64,000 nt of DNA from Erythrobacter cryptus DSM 12079 (GTDB lineage Bacteria > Pseudomonadota > Alphaproteobacteria > Sphingomonadales > Sphingomonadaceae). Below are positions 44,202 through 54,288 of the stretch, in pieces. The stretch is taken from NCBI RefSeq assembly GCF_000422985.1, contig NZ_AUHC01000001.1:1-64000 (forward strand), given 5' to 3'. The notes below the pieces were generated by a model that saw only the letters and a list, made by a program, of their open reading frames with translations, was not told the DNA's origin and ran no database searches. Within the stretch, counting starts at the first letter, position 1. Every line of letters starts with the position of its first letter. A program made the translations under genes and the position numbers.

Positions 44202-47200
44202 GTGCCCGAGCCGCCGCTCACCCCCGATCGGCGCACCCTGGCGCGCGATCCCGAGGCCTGTGCCGCCCCGCCGCGCGCCCCCTTTGTCGAACTGGGGGTG
44301 ATAAGCCCCTTCAGCTTCCTGCGCGGAGCCTCGGACGCGGTCGATCTGGTGCTGACCGCGCATGCCCAGGGCTATGACGCGATCGGGATTGCCGATGTCA
44401 ATTCGATGGCCGGGGTGGTGCGGCTCCACACCGAGGCAAGGGCGATGAAGCTGCGCCCGGTGATCGGCTGCCGGATCGAGACGGTCGAGGGCCTCGCCTT
44501 CCTCGCCTATCCCGAGGATCGTGCTGCCTATGGCCGCCTCACCCGGCTGATCAGCGCCGGGCGGATGCACACCCCGGAAGGGCAATGGCAGGAAAAGGGC
44601 GTGTGCCAGATCACGCTTCCCATGCTCGCCGCCCATGCCGAAGGGGTGCAGCTGATCCTGCTGCCGCCCGCGGATCTCGATGCGCCTTGCGCGATCTCCG
44701 TGCCGAGTAATGTGGTGCCGCTGCACGGCGGGGCGGCGGTGCCGGAGAGCGCCCCAAACCGGCTGTGCGCAGGCCTTGAGGAGCTTCTCCCGCAGCTTGT
44801 CAGCCAGCTTCCCGGCCTCGAGCACATTGCCGCAAGCTACCTCTATCGCGGTGATGACATCGCCCGGATCGAACGGCTCGACCATCTCGCCCGCGCCCAT
44901 GGCCTTGGCCTGCTGGCTACCAATGATGTCCACTACCACGCCCCCTGCCGCCGCCCGCTGCACGACGTGATGACCGCGATCCGCCACAAGACCACCCTGG
45001 CAGCAGCCGGGCACCTGCTCCACCCCAATGCCGAGCGCCATCTCAAGTCTCCGGCCGAGATGCAGCGCCTGTTTGCGCGCTGGCCCCATGCGCTTGCCGC
45101 TGCCCGACAGGTGGCCGATCGCTGCCGCTTCAGCCTCGAGGAATTGCGCTACGAATATCCCGAGGAGATCATCCCCGCAGGCCAGAGCCCGCAGCAATAT
45201 CTGGAGGCCGAGGTCTGGGCCGGGGCAGCGCGGCGTTACCCTGAGGGGGTGCCCGAGAGCGTGCGCGAGACCTTGCTGCGCGAGCTGGCGCTGATCGCCA
45301 GGCTTGATCTGGCGCGCTATTTCCTCACCATCAAGGATATCGTCGATTTCGCCCGCAGCCAGGATCCGCCGATCCTGTGCCAGGGGCGGGGGAGCGCGGC
45401 CAATTCGGCGGTGTGCTATGTGCTGGGCATCACCGCGGTCGATCCGGCGAAGCACCAGCTCCTGTTTGATCGCTTCATCTCCGAGGAACGGAAAGAGCCG
45501 CCCGATATCGACGTCGATTTCGAGCACGAGCGGCGCGAGGAGGTGATCCAGTACATCTATCGCAAATATGGCCGCCACCGCGCCGGCCTCGCCGCGACGG
45601 TGATCCACTATCGGCCGCGCATGGCGATCCGCGAGGTGGGCAAGGCCATGGGCCTGTCCGAAGATGTCACCAGCGCGCTGGCGCGCACCGTGTGGGGTGG
45701 GTGGGGGCGCGAAATCGGCGAGAAGCACGTGGCCGAAGCCGGGCTTGATCTGAGCGATCCGCACCTCCGGCGGGTGCTCAAACTCACCCGGCAGCTGATC
45801 GGGATGCCGCGCCACCTTGGCCAGCATGTCGGCGGCTTCGTGCTCACTCAAGGCCCGCTCAGCGAGACCGTGCCGATCGGCAACGGCGCCATGCCCGAAC
45901 GCTCCTTCATCGAATGGGACAAGGATGACATCGAGGCGCTGGGCATCCTCAAGGTCGATGTGCTGGCGCTGGGGATGCTGACCTGTATCAGGAAGTGCCT
46001 TGATCTGCTTGAAAGGCACCACGGACGGGCGCTGACGCTGGCCACAGTGCCGCGCGAGGATCCGGACACCTATGCCATGCTGCGCCGGGGCGATTCGCTC
46101 GGCGTGTTCCAGGTCGAAAGCCGGGCGCAGATGAACATGCTGCCGCGCCTGCGCCCGAGGGAGTTCTACGATCTTGTCATCCAGGTGGCGATCGTCAGGC
46201 CCGGGCCGATCCAGGGCGACATGGTGCATCCCTATCTCAAGCGCCGCCGCGGCGAGGAGCCGGTCACCATCCCCGCGCCCGCGCCCCAACACGGTCCGCC
46301 TGATGAGCTGACCAGCATCCTTGGCCGCACCCTGGGCGTGCCGATCTTCCAGGAACAGGCGATGAAGATCGCATTGGATGCGGCCAGGTTCACCAGCCGC
46401 GAGGCCAACCGCCTGCGCAAGGCCATGGCCACCTTCCGCAGCCGCGGCATGGTCGATGAATTGCAGGACATGATGGTCGAGCGCATGGTGGCACGCGGCT
46501 ATGACCGCGACTTTGCCCAGCGCTGCTTCAACCAGATCAGGGGCTTTGGCGAATATGGCTTTCCCGAAAGCCACGCGGCGAGCTTTGCCCAGCTGGTCTA
46601 TGTCTCGAGCTGGCTCAAGTGCCACTATCCGGCGGCCTTTGCCTGCGCGCTGCTCAATTCGCAGCCGATGGGCTTTTACGCCCCGGCCCAGATCGTGCGC
46701 GATGCGACCGAACATGGGGTGCGGGTGCTGCCGGTCGATGTCAACCATTCGGCCTGGGACTGCACCCTCGAGGGCGAAGGCGAGCCCTTCGCCCTGCGCC
46801 TCGGCCTGCGCCAGATCGATGGCCTGCCCGAACATGTCGCCGCCGCGCTGGTGAGCGCGCGGGCAGCAGGCGGGCCCTTTGGCGATCTTGCCGAACTGCA
46901 GCAGCGCGCGGGCCTGTCACCGGCACAGATCGAGCGGCTGGCGAGCGCCGATGCCTTCGGCTCGCTCGGCCTCAGCCGCCGCGCGGCGCTGTGGCAGGCA
47001 AGAAGCCTGATCGCCGCGCCCGATCTGCCGCTGTTCCGCGCCGCCGGGGTGCGTCCCGACGGGCCCGAGCGCGCCGCCATCCACCTGCCGGCCATGCCGC
47101 TGTCCGAGGAGGTGGTGGCCGATTACCAGACCACGCGCCTCAGCCTCAAGGCGCACCCCATGGCCTTCCTGCGCGCCGATCTTGCCGCGCGCGGCTTCGT

Positions 47201-47654
47201 GCGCGCCTGCGACCTCAAGCAGCGCAAATTCCGCAGCATGGTCAAGGTCGCAGGCGTGGTGCTGATCCGCCAGCGCCCCGGATCGGCCAAGGGCGTGACC
47301 TTCATCACGCTTGAGGATGAGACCGGGGTGATCAACCTCGTGGTCTGGCCCGATCTCAAGGAACGGCTGCGCAAGGTGGTGATGGGCGCGCGGCTGATGG
47401 AGGTGCGCGGGCGGGTGGAACATGATGATGCGGTGATCCACGTGATCGCCGCGCACCTTGTCGATGCCACTCATGCGCTCCACGCGCTTTCGGAGGATCT
47501 GCTCGAAACCCCGCTCGCCCGTGCCGATCACGTCAATACCCCGCTCACCGGGCCAAGGCCGCTGGCGCTGCACGATCTGGGGCGGCCTGGCCCAGGCACG
47601 GCGGACCATCCGCGCGATCAGCGCATCCTGCCGCGCTCACGCGATTTTCATTGA
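44202..47654 (+). CDS. dnaE2: Error-prone DNA polymerase DnaE2 (mutasome polymerase)
   Basis: A 1150-residue class C DNA polymerase. The PHP domain starts with FVELGVISPFSFLRGASD; the palm acids are in PPDIDVDFEHERR (Asp435, Asp437, Asp439). A C-terminal OB-fold (VKVAGVVLIRQRPGSAKGVTF) and the end RDFH are typical of DnaE2. It does lesion bypass together with ImuA and ImuB. The GTG start at 44202 is used because it follows the stop of the UdgX fusion directly, indicating co-transcription. Shorter than the usual replicative DnaE1. Confidence 0.93.
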   Translation: MPEPPLTPDRRTLARDPEACAAPPRAPFVELGVISPFSFLRGASDAVDLVLTAHAQGYDAIGIADVNSMAGVVRLHTEARAMKLRPVIGCRIETVEGLAFLAYPEDRAAYGRLTRLISAGRMHTPEGQWQEKGVCQITLPMLAAHAEGVQLILLPPADLDAPCAISVPSNVVPLHGGAAVPESAPNRLCAGLEELLPQLVSQLPGLEHIAASYLYRGDDIARIERLDHLARAHGLGLLATNDVHYHAPCRRPLHDVMTAIRHKTTLAAAGHLLHPNAERHLKSPAEMQRLFARWPHALAAARQVADRCRFSLEELRYEYPEEIIPAGQSPQQYLEAEVWAGAARRYPEGVPESVRETLLRELALIARLDLARYFLTIKDIVDFARSQDPPILCQGRGSAANSAVCYVLGITAVDPAKHQLLFDRFISEERKEPPDIDVDFEHERREEVIQYIYRKYGRHRAGLAATVIHYRPRMAIREVGKAMGLSEDVTSALARTVWGGWGREIGEKHVAEAGLDLSDPHLRRVLKLTRQLIGMPRHLGQHVGGFVLTQGPLSETVPIGNGAMPERSFIEWDKDDIEALGILKVDVLALGMLTCIRKCLDLLERHHGRALTLATVPREDPDTYAMLRRGDSLGVFQVESRAQMNMLPRLRPREFYDLVIQVAIVRPGPIQGDMVHPYLKRRRGEEPVTIPAPAPQHGPPDELTSILGRTLGVPIFQEQAMKIALDAARFTSREANRLRKAMATFRSRGMVDELQDMMVERMVARGYDRDFAQRCFNQIRGFGEYGFPESHAASFAQLVYVSSWLKCHYPAAFACALLNSQPMGFYAPAQIVRDATEHGVRVLPVDVNHSAWDCTLEGEGEPFALRLGLRQIDGLPEHVAAALVSARAAGGPFGDLAELQQRAGLSPAQIERLASADAFGSLGLSRRAALWQARSLIAAPDLPLFRAAGVRPDGPERAAIHLPAMPLSEEVVADYQTTRLSLKAHPMAFLRADLAARGFVRACDLKQRKFRSMVKVAGVVLIRQRPGSAKGVTFITLEDETGVINLVVWPDLKERLRKVVMGARLMEVRGRVEHDDAVIHVIAAHLVDATHALHALSEDLLETPLARADHVNTPLTGPRPLALHDLGRPGPGTADHPRDQRILPRSRDFH

Positions 47655-47683
47655 GCCGTGGCAGCGCGCCGCGAAAGGCGCGT

Positions 47684-48373
47684 TCAGCTTGCCTCGAGCG
47701 CGTAACCGGCCGAGCGCACGGTGCGGATCGGGTCCTTCGCGCCCTCGATCCCGATCGCCTTGCGCAAGCGGCGGATATGCACGTCCACGGTGCGCAGCTC
47801 GATATCCGAACCCGTGCCCCACACGCCGTCGAGCAGCTGGCCGCGGCTGAACACCCGGCCCGGGCTTTCCATGAAGAACTTGAGCAGGCGGTATTCGGTC
47901 GGCCCGAGCTGGAGCGCGCGGCCGCGGCGCTGCACCTTGTGCGCCACCGGATCGAGCCTCAGATCGCCCACCTCGATCACCTCGCCGGCGAGCGCCGGAC
48001 GGATGCGCCGCATCACCGCCGCCACCCGGGCGAGCAGCTCGCGCGGGGAGAAGGGCTTGGTGAGATAGTCATCCGCGCCCGTCTCCAGCCCGCGCACCCG
48101 GTCATCCTCGGCCTCGCGCGCGGTCAGCATGATGATCGGGACGTGGGCGGTTTCCTTGTCGCGGCGCAGGCGGCGGCACACCTCGATGCCGCTGGTGCCC
48201 TCGATCATCCAGTCGAGGATGATGAGATCGGGGACCTCCTCGCTCGCCAGCACCAGCGCCTCATCGCCATCGCCGGTGCAGCGCACCGAATAGCCTTCGT
48301 TCTGGAAGCGGTATTCGAGCAGTTCGGACAGGGCCGGGTCATCCTCGACCAGCAGCAACTTGGCAGCGGACAT
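47684..48373 (-). CDS. phoB: Phosphate regulon response regulator PhoB
   Basis: A 229-residue OmpR-type regulator. The receiver has Asp54 in IILDWMIEG and the conserved TKPFSPREL lysine; the C-terminal winged helix binds Pho boxes. It is the last gene on the minus strand after phoU, separated by about 103 bp, while its kinase PhoR is first of the cluster. Confidence 0.95.
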   Translation of the reverse strand: MSAAKLLLVEDDPALSELLEYRFQNEGYSVRCTGDGDEALVLASEEVPDLIILDWMIEGTSGIEVCRRLRRDKETAHVPIIMLTAREAEDDRVRGLETGADDYLTKPFSPRELLARVAAVMRRIRPALAGEVIEVGDLRLDPVAHKVQRRGRALQLGPTEYRLLKFFMESPGRVFSRGQLLDGVWGTGSDIELRTVDVHIRRLRKAIGIEGAKDPIRTVRSAGYALEAS

Positions 48374-48476
48374 GCGCTCTATGCCTCCTCGCGCGTCCCC
48401 CTGGAGCGCGCCTTTTCGGGCCTATGTTTCATTTACGCGACAATTTGATGAAACGCGATTGCGGAAGAAGCGGCCT

Positions 48477-49145
48477 TTAGCGATCGGTTTCGGGCGGATA
48501 GGTGCCGGTGGCGGCGAAATGCACCATCTCGGCAACATTGGTGGCATGATCGCCGATGCGCTCGATGTTGCGGGCCACGAACAAGAGCTGCGCTGCGCTC
48601 GAAATGGTCGAAGGATTTTCGACCATGTAGCTCACCAGATTGCGGAAGATCGAATTGTAGAAGCCATCGACCTTGGCATCGGTGGCGATCACCTCGCGGG
48701 CAAGATCAGGATCGCGCGCGGCATAGGCGGTGAGCACGTCGTGCACCATCTCGCCGGCCAGTTCGCCCATGGTGGGCAGCAGGGTGAGCGGCTCGAACCG
48801 CGCCCGGCCCTCGATCATGCCGGTGCGCTTGGCGATGTTCTTGGCATAATCGCCGATGCGCTCGAGCACCCCGCCGATCTTGAGCGCGGCGATCACCTCG
48901 CGCAGATCGTCGGCCATCGGCGCGCGCAGGGCGATGATCCGCACGGCGAGCTTGTCGACCTCGGTCTCGAGCGCATCGAGGCGCTTGTCGCGCGCCACCA
49001 CCTGATCGGCGAGCGCCTCATCGCCGCGCACCAGCGCATCGAGCGATTCGGCGATCGCGACCTCGGCCAAGCCACCCATCTCGGCGATAAGCCCGCGCAG
49101 GCGGGTGATGTCCTCGTCGAAGGCCTTGACGGTATGCTCGGCCAT
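48477..49145 (-). CDS. phoU: Phosphate transport regulator PhoU
   Basis: A 222-residue all-helical protein with the two PhoU repeats (LRGLIAEMGGLAEVAIAESLDAL, in two parts, and the C-terminal equivalent). It connects the Pst transporter to PhoR signalling. Its start overlaps the stop of pstB (TGATG). Confidence 0.95.
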   Translation of the reverse strand: MAEHTVKAFDEDITRLRGLIAEMGGLAEVAIAESLDALVRGDEALADQVVARDKRLDALETEVDKLAVRIIALRAPMADDLREVIAALKIGGVLERIGDYAKNIAKRTGMIEGRARFEPLTLLPTMGELAGEMVHDVLTAYAARDPDLAREVIATDAKVDGFYNSIFRNLVSYMVENPSTISSAAQLLFVARNIERIGDHATNVAEMVHFAATGTYPPETDR

Positions 49146-49933
49146 CACCCGTACCTCCCGGTGATATAGTCCTTGGTGCGTTCCTCGATCGGATTGGTGA
49201 AGATTTCCGAGGTTGGCCCATATTCCACCATCTTGCCGAGGTGGAAGAAGGCGGTGCGCTGGCTGACGCGCGCGGCCTGCTGCATCGAATGGGTGACGAT
49301 CACGATCGCATAGCGGCCCGAAAGCTCGTCGATCAGCTCCTCGATCTTGGCGGTGGCGATCGGATCGAGCGCCGAGGCCGGCTCGTCCATCAGGATCACC
49401 TCGGGATCGACCGCGATCGCCCGGGCGATGCACAGGCGCTGCTGCTGCCCGCCCGACAGCGCGGTGCCCGGATCGCCCAGCCGGTCCTTGACCTCGTCCC
49501 ACAGCCCGGCGCGGGTGAGCGAGCGCTCGACGATCACGTCAAGATCGGCCTTCTTTTCGGCAATGCCGTGGATCTTTGGCCCATAGGCGATGTTCTCGTA
49601 GATCGACTTGGGGAAGGGGTTGGGCTTCTGGAACACCATGCCCACGCGCGCGCGCAGCTGCACCACGTCCATCGCGCCCGAATGGATGTCCACCCCTTCC
49701 AGCTCGATGCTGCCCGTCACCCGCGCCGCGCCGATGGTGTCGTTCATGCGGTTGAAGCAGCGCAGGAAGGTGGACTTGCCGCAGCCCGAAGGGCCGATGA
49801 AGGCGGTGACATAATCGGGCGAGATGTCGATCGAGACATGATCGATCGCCAGCTTGTCGCCATAATAGACACACACGTCGCGCGCCCGGATCTTGGCGTT
49901 CGCGTCGGTCATGTTGGGATGGATTACAGTCAC
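49145..49933 (-). CDS. pstB: Phosphate ABC transporter ATP-binding protein PstB
   Basis: A 262-residue ATPase with Walker [10 protein letters not shown] (47-55), signature [14 protein letters not shown] and Walker [10 protein letters not shown]. The GTG at 49933 overlaps the pstA stop (GTGA); an ATG seven codons further in is the alternative start. It powers import of phosphate by PstA/PstC. Confidence 0.95.
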   Translation of the reverse strand: MTVIHPNMTDANAKIRARDVCVYYGDKLAIDHVSIDISPDYVTAFIGPSGCGKSTFLRCFNRMNDTIGAARVTGSIELEGVDIHSGAMDVVQLRARVGMVFQKPNPFPKSIYENIAYGPKIHGIAEKKADLDVIVERSLTRAGLWDEVKDRLGDPGTALSGGQQQRLCIARAIAVDPEVILMDEPASALDPIATAKIEELIDELSGRYAIVIVTHSMQQAARVSQRTAFFHLGKMVEYGPTSEIFTNPIEERTKDYITGRYG

Positions 49934-51222
49934 CAGCGTTTCTCGAATCTGTTGCGCAGATAGATGGCAAGCCCGTTCATCGCGAGCAGGAAGGCGAGCA
50001 GCACGATGATAGCCGCGCTGGTGCGCTCGACAAAGCCGCGATCGATCTCGTCAGACCACAGAAAGATTTGCATCGGCAGCACCGTGGCGCGGGCGGTGAA
50101 GCCATCGGGCGGGGTGGCGATGAAGGCGCGCATACCGATCAGCAGCAGCGGCGCGGTCTCGCCCAGCGCGCGGGCCATGCCGATGATGGTGCCGGTGAGC
50201 ATCCCCGGCAGCGCCAGCGGCAAGACGTGGTGGAACACCACCTGCACCGGGGAGGCGCCGATCGCCAGCGCCCCGTCGCGGATCGAGGGCGGCACCGCCT
50301 TGATCGCGTTGCGGCCCGAGATCACGATCACCGGCATGGTCATCAGCGCCAGGGTCATGCCCCCGACGAGCGGGGTCGAGCGCAGGCTCGGGAACAGCGC
50401 CAGGAACACTGCCAGGCCGAGCAGGCCGAAGATGATCGAGGGCACGGCGGCAAGGTTGTTGATCGAGACCTCGATGAGATCGGTCCAGCGGTTGCGGGGC
50501 GCATATTCCTCAAGATAGAGCGCCGCTAGCACCCCCACCGGGAAGGCCAGCACCAGCGTCACCAGCATGGTGAGCATGGTGCCCTTGAGCGCCCCCCAGA
50601 TCCCCACCGCTTGCGGGGTCGTGGCATCCGAGCGGGCAAGGAAACCCCAGTCCCAGTTGCGCGCCAGCTTGCCCTCAGCGGCAAGGCGCTTGGCGAGCGC
50701 CTGCATTTCGGGCGAGCCTTCGCCCTCGAGCCCCGCGGCGAGCGCCGAGGAGACCGGCAGGTTCAGCGTTGCGCTGCGGGTGATGAGCGAGGGATCGTCA
50801 GCCAGCGCCGCGGCGACGTCGCGCCAGGCATCCGGCGTGATTTGCCGCGCGGCCTCGGCCCCGAGCTGCTGCTCGGCAAAAAAGGTGATGACATCGGGCA
50901 GGCCTTGCAGTTCGAGCGTCTGCATCGCGCTCGGCGCGCGCAGGGAGACCTCATCGCCGGTGATCCCGCTCGCGGGAAAATCGATGGTGACCGCCAGTTC
51001 GGTGCGCTGGAACCCGGCAATCCCGTTGATCAGCATGTTGCCGAGCAGGAAGATCAGCACCGCGACCGAAAAGCCCACCGCGCCAAGCCCGAGCAGGCGG
51101 AAATTGCGCTCGGCGCGGTAACGCCGGGCGAGGCGCTTCTGGAAGGCGGCGGTGCGGGTGGGGCCAGCGGGCGCCGATTGCTCGGCGGCGGCCGCGGCCG
51201 TGGGCAGGGCGGCGCTGCTCAT
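49930..51222 (-). CDS. pstA: Phosphate ABC transporter permease PstA
   Basis: A 430-residue membrane permease. The C-terminal half holds the ABC permease core (EEYAPRN, then [23 protein letters not shown]). The N-terminal half is longer than in E. coli PstA (about 296 residues): an Ala-rich cytoplasmic start, one helix and a periplasmic domain of roughly 130 residues before the core. It overlaps pstC by ATGA. Confidence 0.92.
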   Translation of the reverse strand: MSSAALPTAAAAAEQSAPAGPTRTAAFQKRLARRYRAERNFRLLGLGAVGFSVAVLIFLLGNMLINGIAGFQRTELAVTIDFPASGITGDEVSLRAPSAMQTLELQGLPDVITFFAEQQLGAEAARQITPDAWRDVAAALADDPSLITRSATLNLPVSSALAAGLEGEGSPEMQALAKRLAAEGKLARNWDWGFLARSDATTPQAVGIWGALKGTMLTMLVTLVLAFPVGVLAALYLEEYAPRNRWTDLIEVSINNLAAVPSIIFGLLGLAVFLALFPSLRSTPLVGGMTLALMTMPVIVISGRNAIKAVPPSIRDGALAIGASPVQVVFHHVLPLALPGMLTGTIIGMARALGETAPLLLIGMRAFIATPPDGFTARATVLPMQIFLWSDEIDRGFVERTSAAIIVLLAFLLAMNGLAIYLRNRFEKRW

Positions 51223-52604
51223 TCGTAAGCCTCCCGGAAGCGCTTGACCACGCGCAGCGCGATGAAATTGAGCGCGAGCGTGACCATGAACAGGACAAAG
51301 CCGAGCGCAAAGGCGCTGAGCGTGGCGGGATGATCGGTGCTCTGCTCGCCGGTCAGGAGCTTGACGATCTGCACCGTCACCGTGGACATCGGCTCGAGCG
51401 GGTTGAGCGTGAGATTGGCCGCGGGCGAGGCCGCCATCACCACGATCATGGTCTCGCCGATGGCGCGGCTCACCGCCAGCATGATCCCGGCGATGATCCC
51501 GGGCAGCGCCGCCGGAAACAGCACGCGGCGGATGGTCTCGGACTTGGTGGCCCCCATGGCCAGGCTGCCATCGCGCATGGCGCTGGGCACCGCGGCCATC
51601 GAATCATCGGCCATCGAGGAGACGAAGGGGATGATCATCACCCCCATCACGATGCCCGCGGCGAGCGCGCTCTCGGTCGAGGCATTGGCGATCCCCACCG
51701 CCACCGCCGCGTCGCGGATGAGCGGAGCCAGCGTGAGCGCGGCGAAGTAGCCATAGACGACGGTGGGCACCCCGGCGAGGATCTCGAGCAGCGGCTTGAC
51801 CCAGGCGCGCAGGCGAGGATCGGCATATTGGGTGAGATAGATCGCGCTCATCAGCCCGAGCGGAATGGCAACGATCATGGCGATGATCGCGCCGATGAAG
51901 ATCGTCCCCCAGAACAGCGGCACCGCCCCATAGCGCGAGGGATCGACGCGATCGGGGCTGGCCATGGTGTCCGGCCCCCAGACCGTGCCGAACAGGAAAT
52001 CGGCCGGCGAGACGATGCGGAAGAAGCGCACAGTCTCGAACACCAGGCTGACAAAAATGCCGAGCGTGGTGAGGATCGCCACCAGCGAAGCGACGAGCAG
52101 GATCATCATCACCGTGCGTTCCACCCGCGTGCGGGCGCTGAACTCGGGGCGCAGCCTCAGGAAGGCGAGCGCCCCCCCGGCAATCGCAATCAGCACGGTG
52201 ATGATGATGCCGATGGTGTTGTAATGCGCGATCGCGGCGCGGAACGGGGCGACCAGCGGCTCGGCCTCGTCGTTGAACACCCCCGGCGCCAGCCCCAGCG
52301 CCACGGCGCGGGCTTCGCCGAGGAAGGCATCGCGCTCGAACCCGCTGGCGGGAAGCGCGCTCGCCGCGCTCGAGGCCAGCACCGATTGCAGCACCAGCTG
52401 CGGGGCGATCACCGCCCACAGGGCCACAAAGCCGAGCACCGGCAGGATCACCCACAGCGCCACATACCAGGCATGGTAGATCGGCCGCGACACCGGCCGG
52501 CGCGCCGGATCGGCGGACTGGAAGCTCCAGGCCTTGGCCCGACCGGCGAGCCAGCCCGCGAGCGCAAGGCCCATCGCAATCAGGATCAGCGTGATCGGCG
52601 ACAT
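51219..52604 (-). CDS. pstC: Phosphate ABC transporter permease PstC
   Basis: A 461-residue permease. An extended N-terminal part, containing about four helices in front of the ABC permease core, makes it longer than the E. coli protein (319 residues). The core contains the EAA-like loop region and DDSMAAVPSAMRDGSLAMGATKSET. The ATG at 52604 has an AGGT-like site. It follows the candidate Pho box and is first in pstC-pstA-pstB-phoU-phoB. Confidence 0.92.
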   Translation of the reverse strand: MSPITLILIAMGLALAGWLAGRAKAWSFQSADPARRPVSRPIYHAWYVALWVILPVLGFVALWAVIAPQLVLQSVLASSAASALPASGFERDAFLGEARAVALGLAPGVFNDEAEPLVAPFRAAIAHYNTIGIIITVLIAIAGGALAFLRLRPEFSARTRVERTVMMILLVASLVAILTTLGIFVSLVFETVRFFRIVSPADFLFGTVWGPDTMASPDRVDPSRYGAVPLFWGTIFIGAIIAMIVAIPLGLMSAIYLTQYADPRLRAWVKPLLEILAGVPTVVYGYFAALTLAPLIRDAAVAVGIANASTESALAAGIVMGVMIIPFVSSMADDSMAAVPSAMRDGSLAMGATKSETIRRVLFPAALPGIIAGIMLAVSRAIGETMIVVMAASPAANLTLNPLEPMSTVTVQIVKLLTGEQSTDHPATLSAFALGFVLFMVTLALNFIALRVVKRFREAYE

Positions 52605-52707
52605 CAAAGAGACCTGTTCATCCCGCAGGAGCGCGGCACGGCTGCATGGCAAGGCAAGGCCGATGCCTTTGCCCGATCGTGCCATGGCGCGCGCATGTTG
52701 AAGAAAT

Positions 52708-52725
52708 AAGACACAGCTATGACAA
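52708..52725 (-). promoter_or_regulatory. Candidate Pho box between phoR and pstC
   Basis: On the minus strand TTGTCAT-AGCT-GTGTCTT, compared with the Pho box CTGTCAT-N4-CTGTCAT: 6 of 7 and 5 of 7 matches with the right 11-bp spacing. It lies 104 bp ahead of the pstC start and overlaps the phoR stop codon. Suggests PhoB control of the pst genes. Confidence 0.55.
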
Positions 52726-53988
52726 TTGCTCGGTTTGCGCCGGGTGCGCGGCATCAGGGCCTGTGTCCGAGCCCGTCTCGCCGGCGCCGGACGCATCGGC
52801 TTGCGCCTCCTCGGCTTTGGCCAGCGGGATGCGCACCACCACCCGGGTGCCCTTGCCCAATTCGCTGGTGATGTCGAGCCGCCCGCGGTGGCGATCAACA
52901 ATGTGCTTGACGATCGCCAGCCCAAGCCCGGTGCCGCCCGAGGCGCGGCTGCGCCCCGGATCGGTGCGGTAGAAACGCCGGGTGAGGTGCGGGATCTGCT
53001 CGGGCGCGATGCCTTCGCCCTCGTCGATCACCGCGATCCGCGCCAGATCGCCCTGCGCCAGATCGAGCGCCACCGTCACAGGACGATCGGGCGCGCCATA
53101 TTTGAGCGCATTGTCGACGAGATTGCGCACCACCTGTTCGAGCTGTTGCAGATCGCCCAGCACCACCGGTTCGGCCTCGATGGTGAAGATCAGGCGCTCG
53201 GCCCGGTCCGGCCCGGCGGCATCGCGCGCCGCCCGTTCGACCAGCGAGGCCAGATCGATCCGCTCGGTCGGCGGATCGTGCTTTTCCGCCTCGACCCGCG
53301 ACAGGCTCATGAGATCGCTCACCAGCGCCTGGAGGCGCTTGGCCTCGCGCTCGATGATCCCGAGGAACTTGCGCGCGGTGGGCGTGTCGAGCTTGCCATC
53401 GCCTTCCTGCAGGGTCTCGACATAGCCGAGGATCGCGGCGAGCGGCGTGCGCAGCTCGTGGCTGGCATTGGCGACAAAATCGGTGTGGGCGCGGCTGATG
53501 TCGGCCTCGGCGGTCTGGTTGATGAACTCGAGCATCGCCAGCCGCTCGTCGATCGCCTGGCGGTTGATCTGCCAGACATCGCCGCGCCGCACCAGGCCGC
53601 GCACGATCGCCTCGCCCTCGCGGTTCTTGTTGAGCAGCGAGATCGCCTCGGGCTGGCGCAGCGCCACCCGTGCATCCTGGCCCACGACATGCGGCCCCAG
53701 CATTCGGCGCGCGGCGCGATTGGCAATGGCGATGGTGCCGCGCTCGGTGATCATCAGCGGAGTGGAGGAGTTCTCGATGAGATCGCGAATCGCATCGAGG
53801 GTGAAGCGCTTCTGCTCCTTGACCTTGGGCGGCTCGGGCGGGCGGCCCGCGGCGACGAGCAGCGAGCCGACCCACACCGTCAGCACTGCAAGGGCAATCA
53901 CCGCATCGACCCCTGCCGCCAGCATCACGGCGAAGGTCACCGCGGCGAGCAGGATGCCCGCGATCGGGATGTTCTGGCCGCTCGGCAT
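52717..53988 (-). CDS. phoR: Phosphate regulon sensor kinase PhoR
   Basis: A 423-residue kinase with two N-terminal helices (about 8-25 and 28-46), a PAS-like region near 62-160, the phosphorylated His177 in NASHELRTPLAAI, and the HATPase motifs (VRNLVDNALKYG, DEGEGIAPEQIP, GGTGLGLAIV). Gene order phoR-pst-phoU-phoB puts the kinase and its partner PhoB at opposite ends. A tail rich in Ala, Gly and Asp follows the catalytic domain. Confidence 0.93.
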   Translation of the reverse strand: MPSGQNIPIAGILLAAVTFAVMLAAGVDAVIALAVLTVWVGSLLVAAGRPPEPPKVKEQKRFTLDAIRDLIENSSTPLMITERGTIAIANRAARRMLGPHVVGQDARVALRQPEAISLLNKNREGEAIVRGLVRRGDVWQINRQAIDERLAMLEFINQTAEADISRAHTDFVANASHELRTPLAAILGYVETLQEGDGKLDTPTARKFLGIIEREAKRLQALVSDLMSLSRVEAEKHDPPTERIDLASLVERAARDAAGPDRAERLIFTIEAEPVVLGDLQQLEQVVRNLVDNALKYGAPDRPVTVALDLAQGDLARIAVIDEGEGIAPEQIPHLTRRFYRTDPGRSRASGGTGLGLAIVKHIVDRHRGRLDITSELGKGTRVVVRIPLAKAEEAQADASGAGETGSDTGPDAAHPAQTEQLS

Positions 53989-54117
53989 GGCGCGCCTGCC
54001 TTACAGGCAAGCGGCAGGCGTGGGAAGGGCGGCGCGAACCGCACACCCGCGCGAAACCGGGCACGAAAAAGGGCGGCGAGGACAAGCCTGCCGCCCTTGT
54101 TCTGTCTCAACCGGGGA

Positions 54118-54192
54118 TGGTGACCCCTACGGGAATCGAACCCGTGTTTCAGCCGTGAAAGGGCCGCGTCCTGACCGCTAGACGAAGGGGCC
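54118..54192 (-). tRNA. tRNA-Glu (TTC)
   Basis: A 75-nt cloverleaf on the minus strand. The acceptor GGCCCCT pairs with AGGGGTC, the anticodon loop CTTTCAC has anticodon TTC, the T-arm is ACGGG-TTCGATT-CCCGT and CCA is encoded. Confidence 0.96.
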
Positions 54193-54288
54193 GCCGCGGT
54201 TGCGAGAGCGCGCCTTTAGGGGGGCGTGCTGCCATGGTCAAGCCCTGCCTGCGGCGGCCATGGCAAAAATCATCAGCCCGCGGCCTCA

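Noticed and set aside
43614..46835. Very long minus-strand open frame (over 1000 codons) opposite the UdgX fusion gene and dnaE2
   Set aside because: It is antisense to two clear coding regions with conserved catalytic motifs, has low-complexity His/Arg/Gly-rich translation and no domain. Long antisense frames are normal in such GC-rich DNA.
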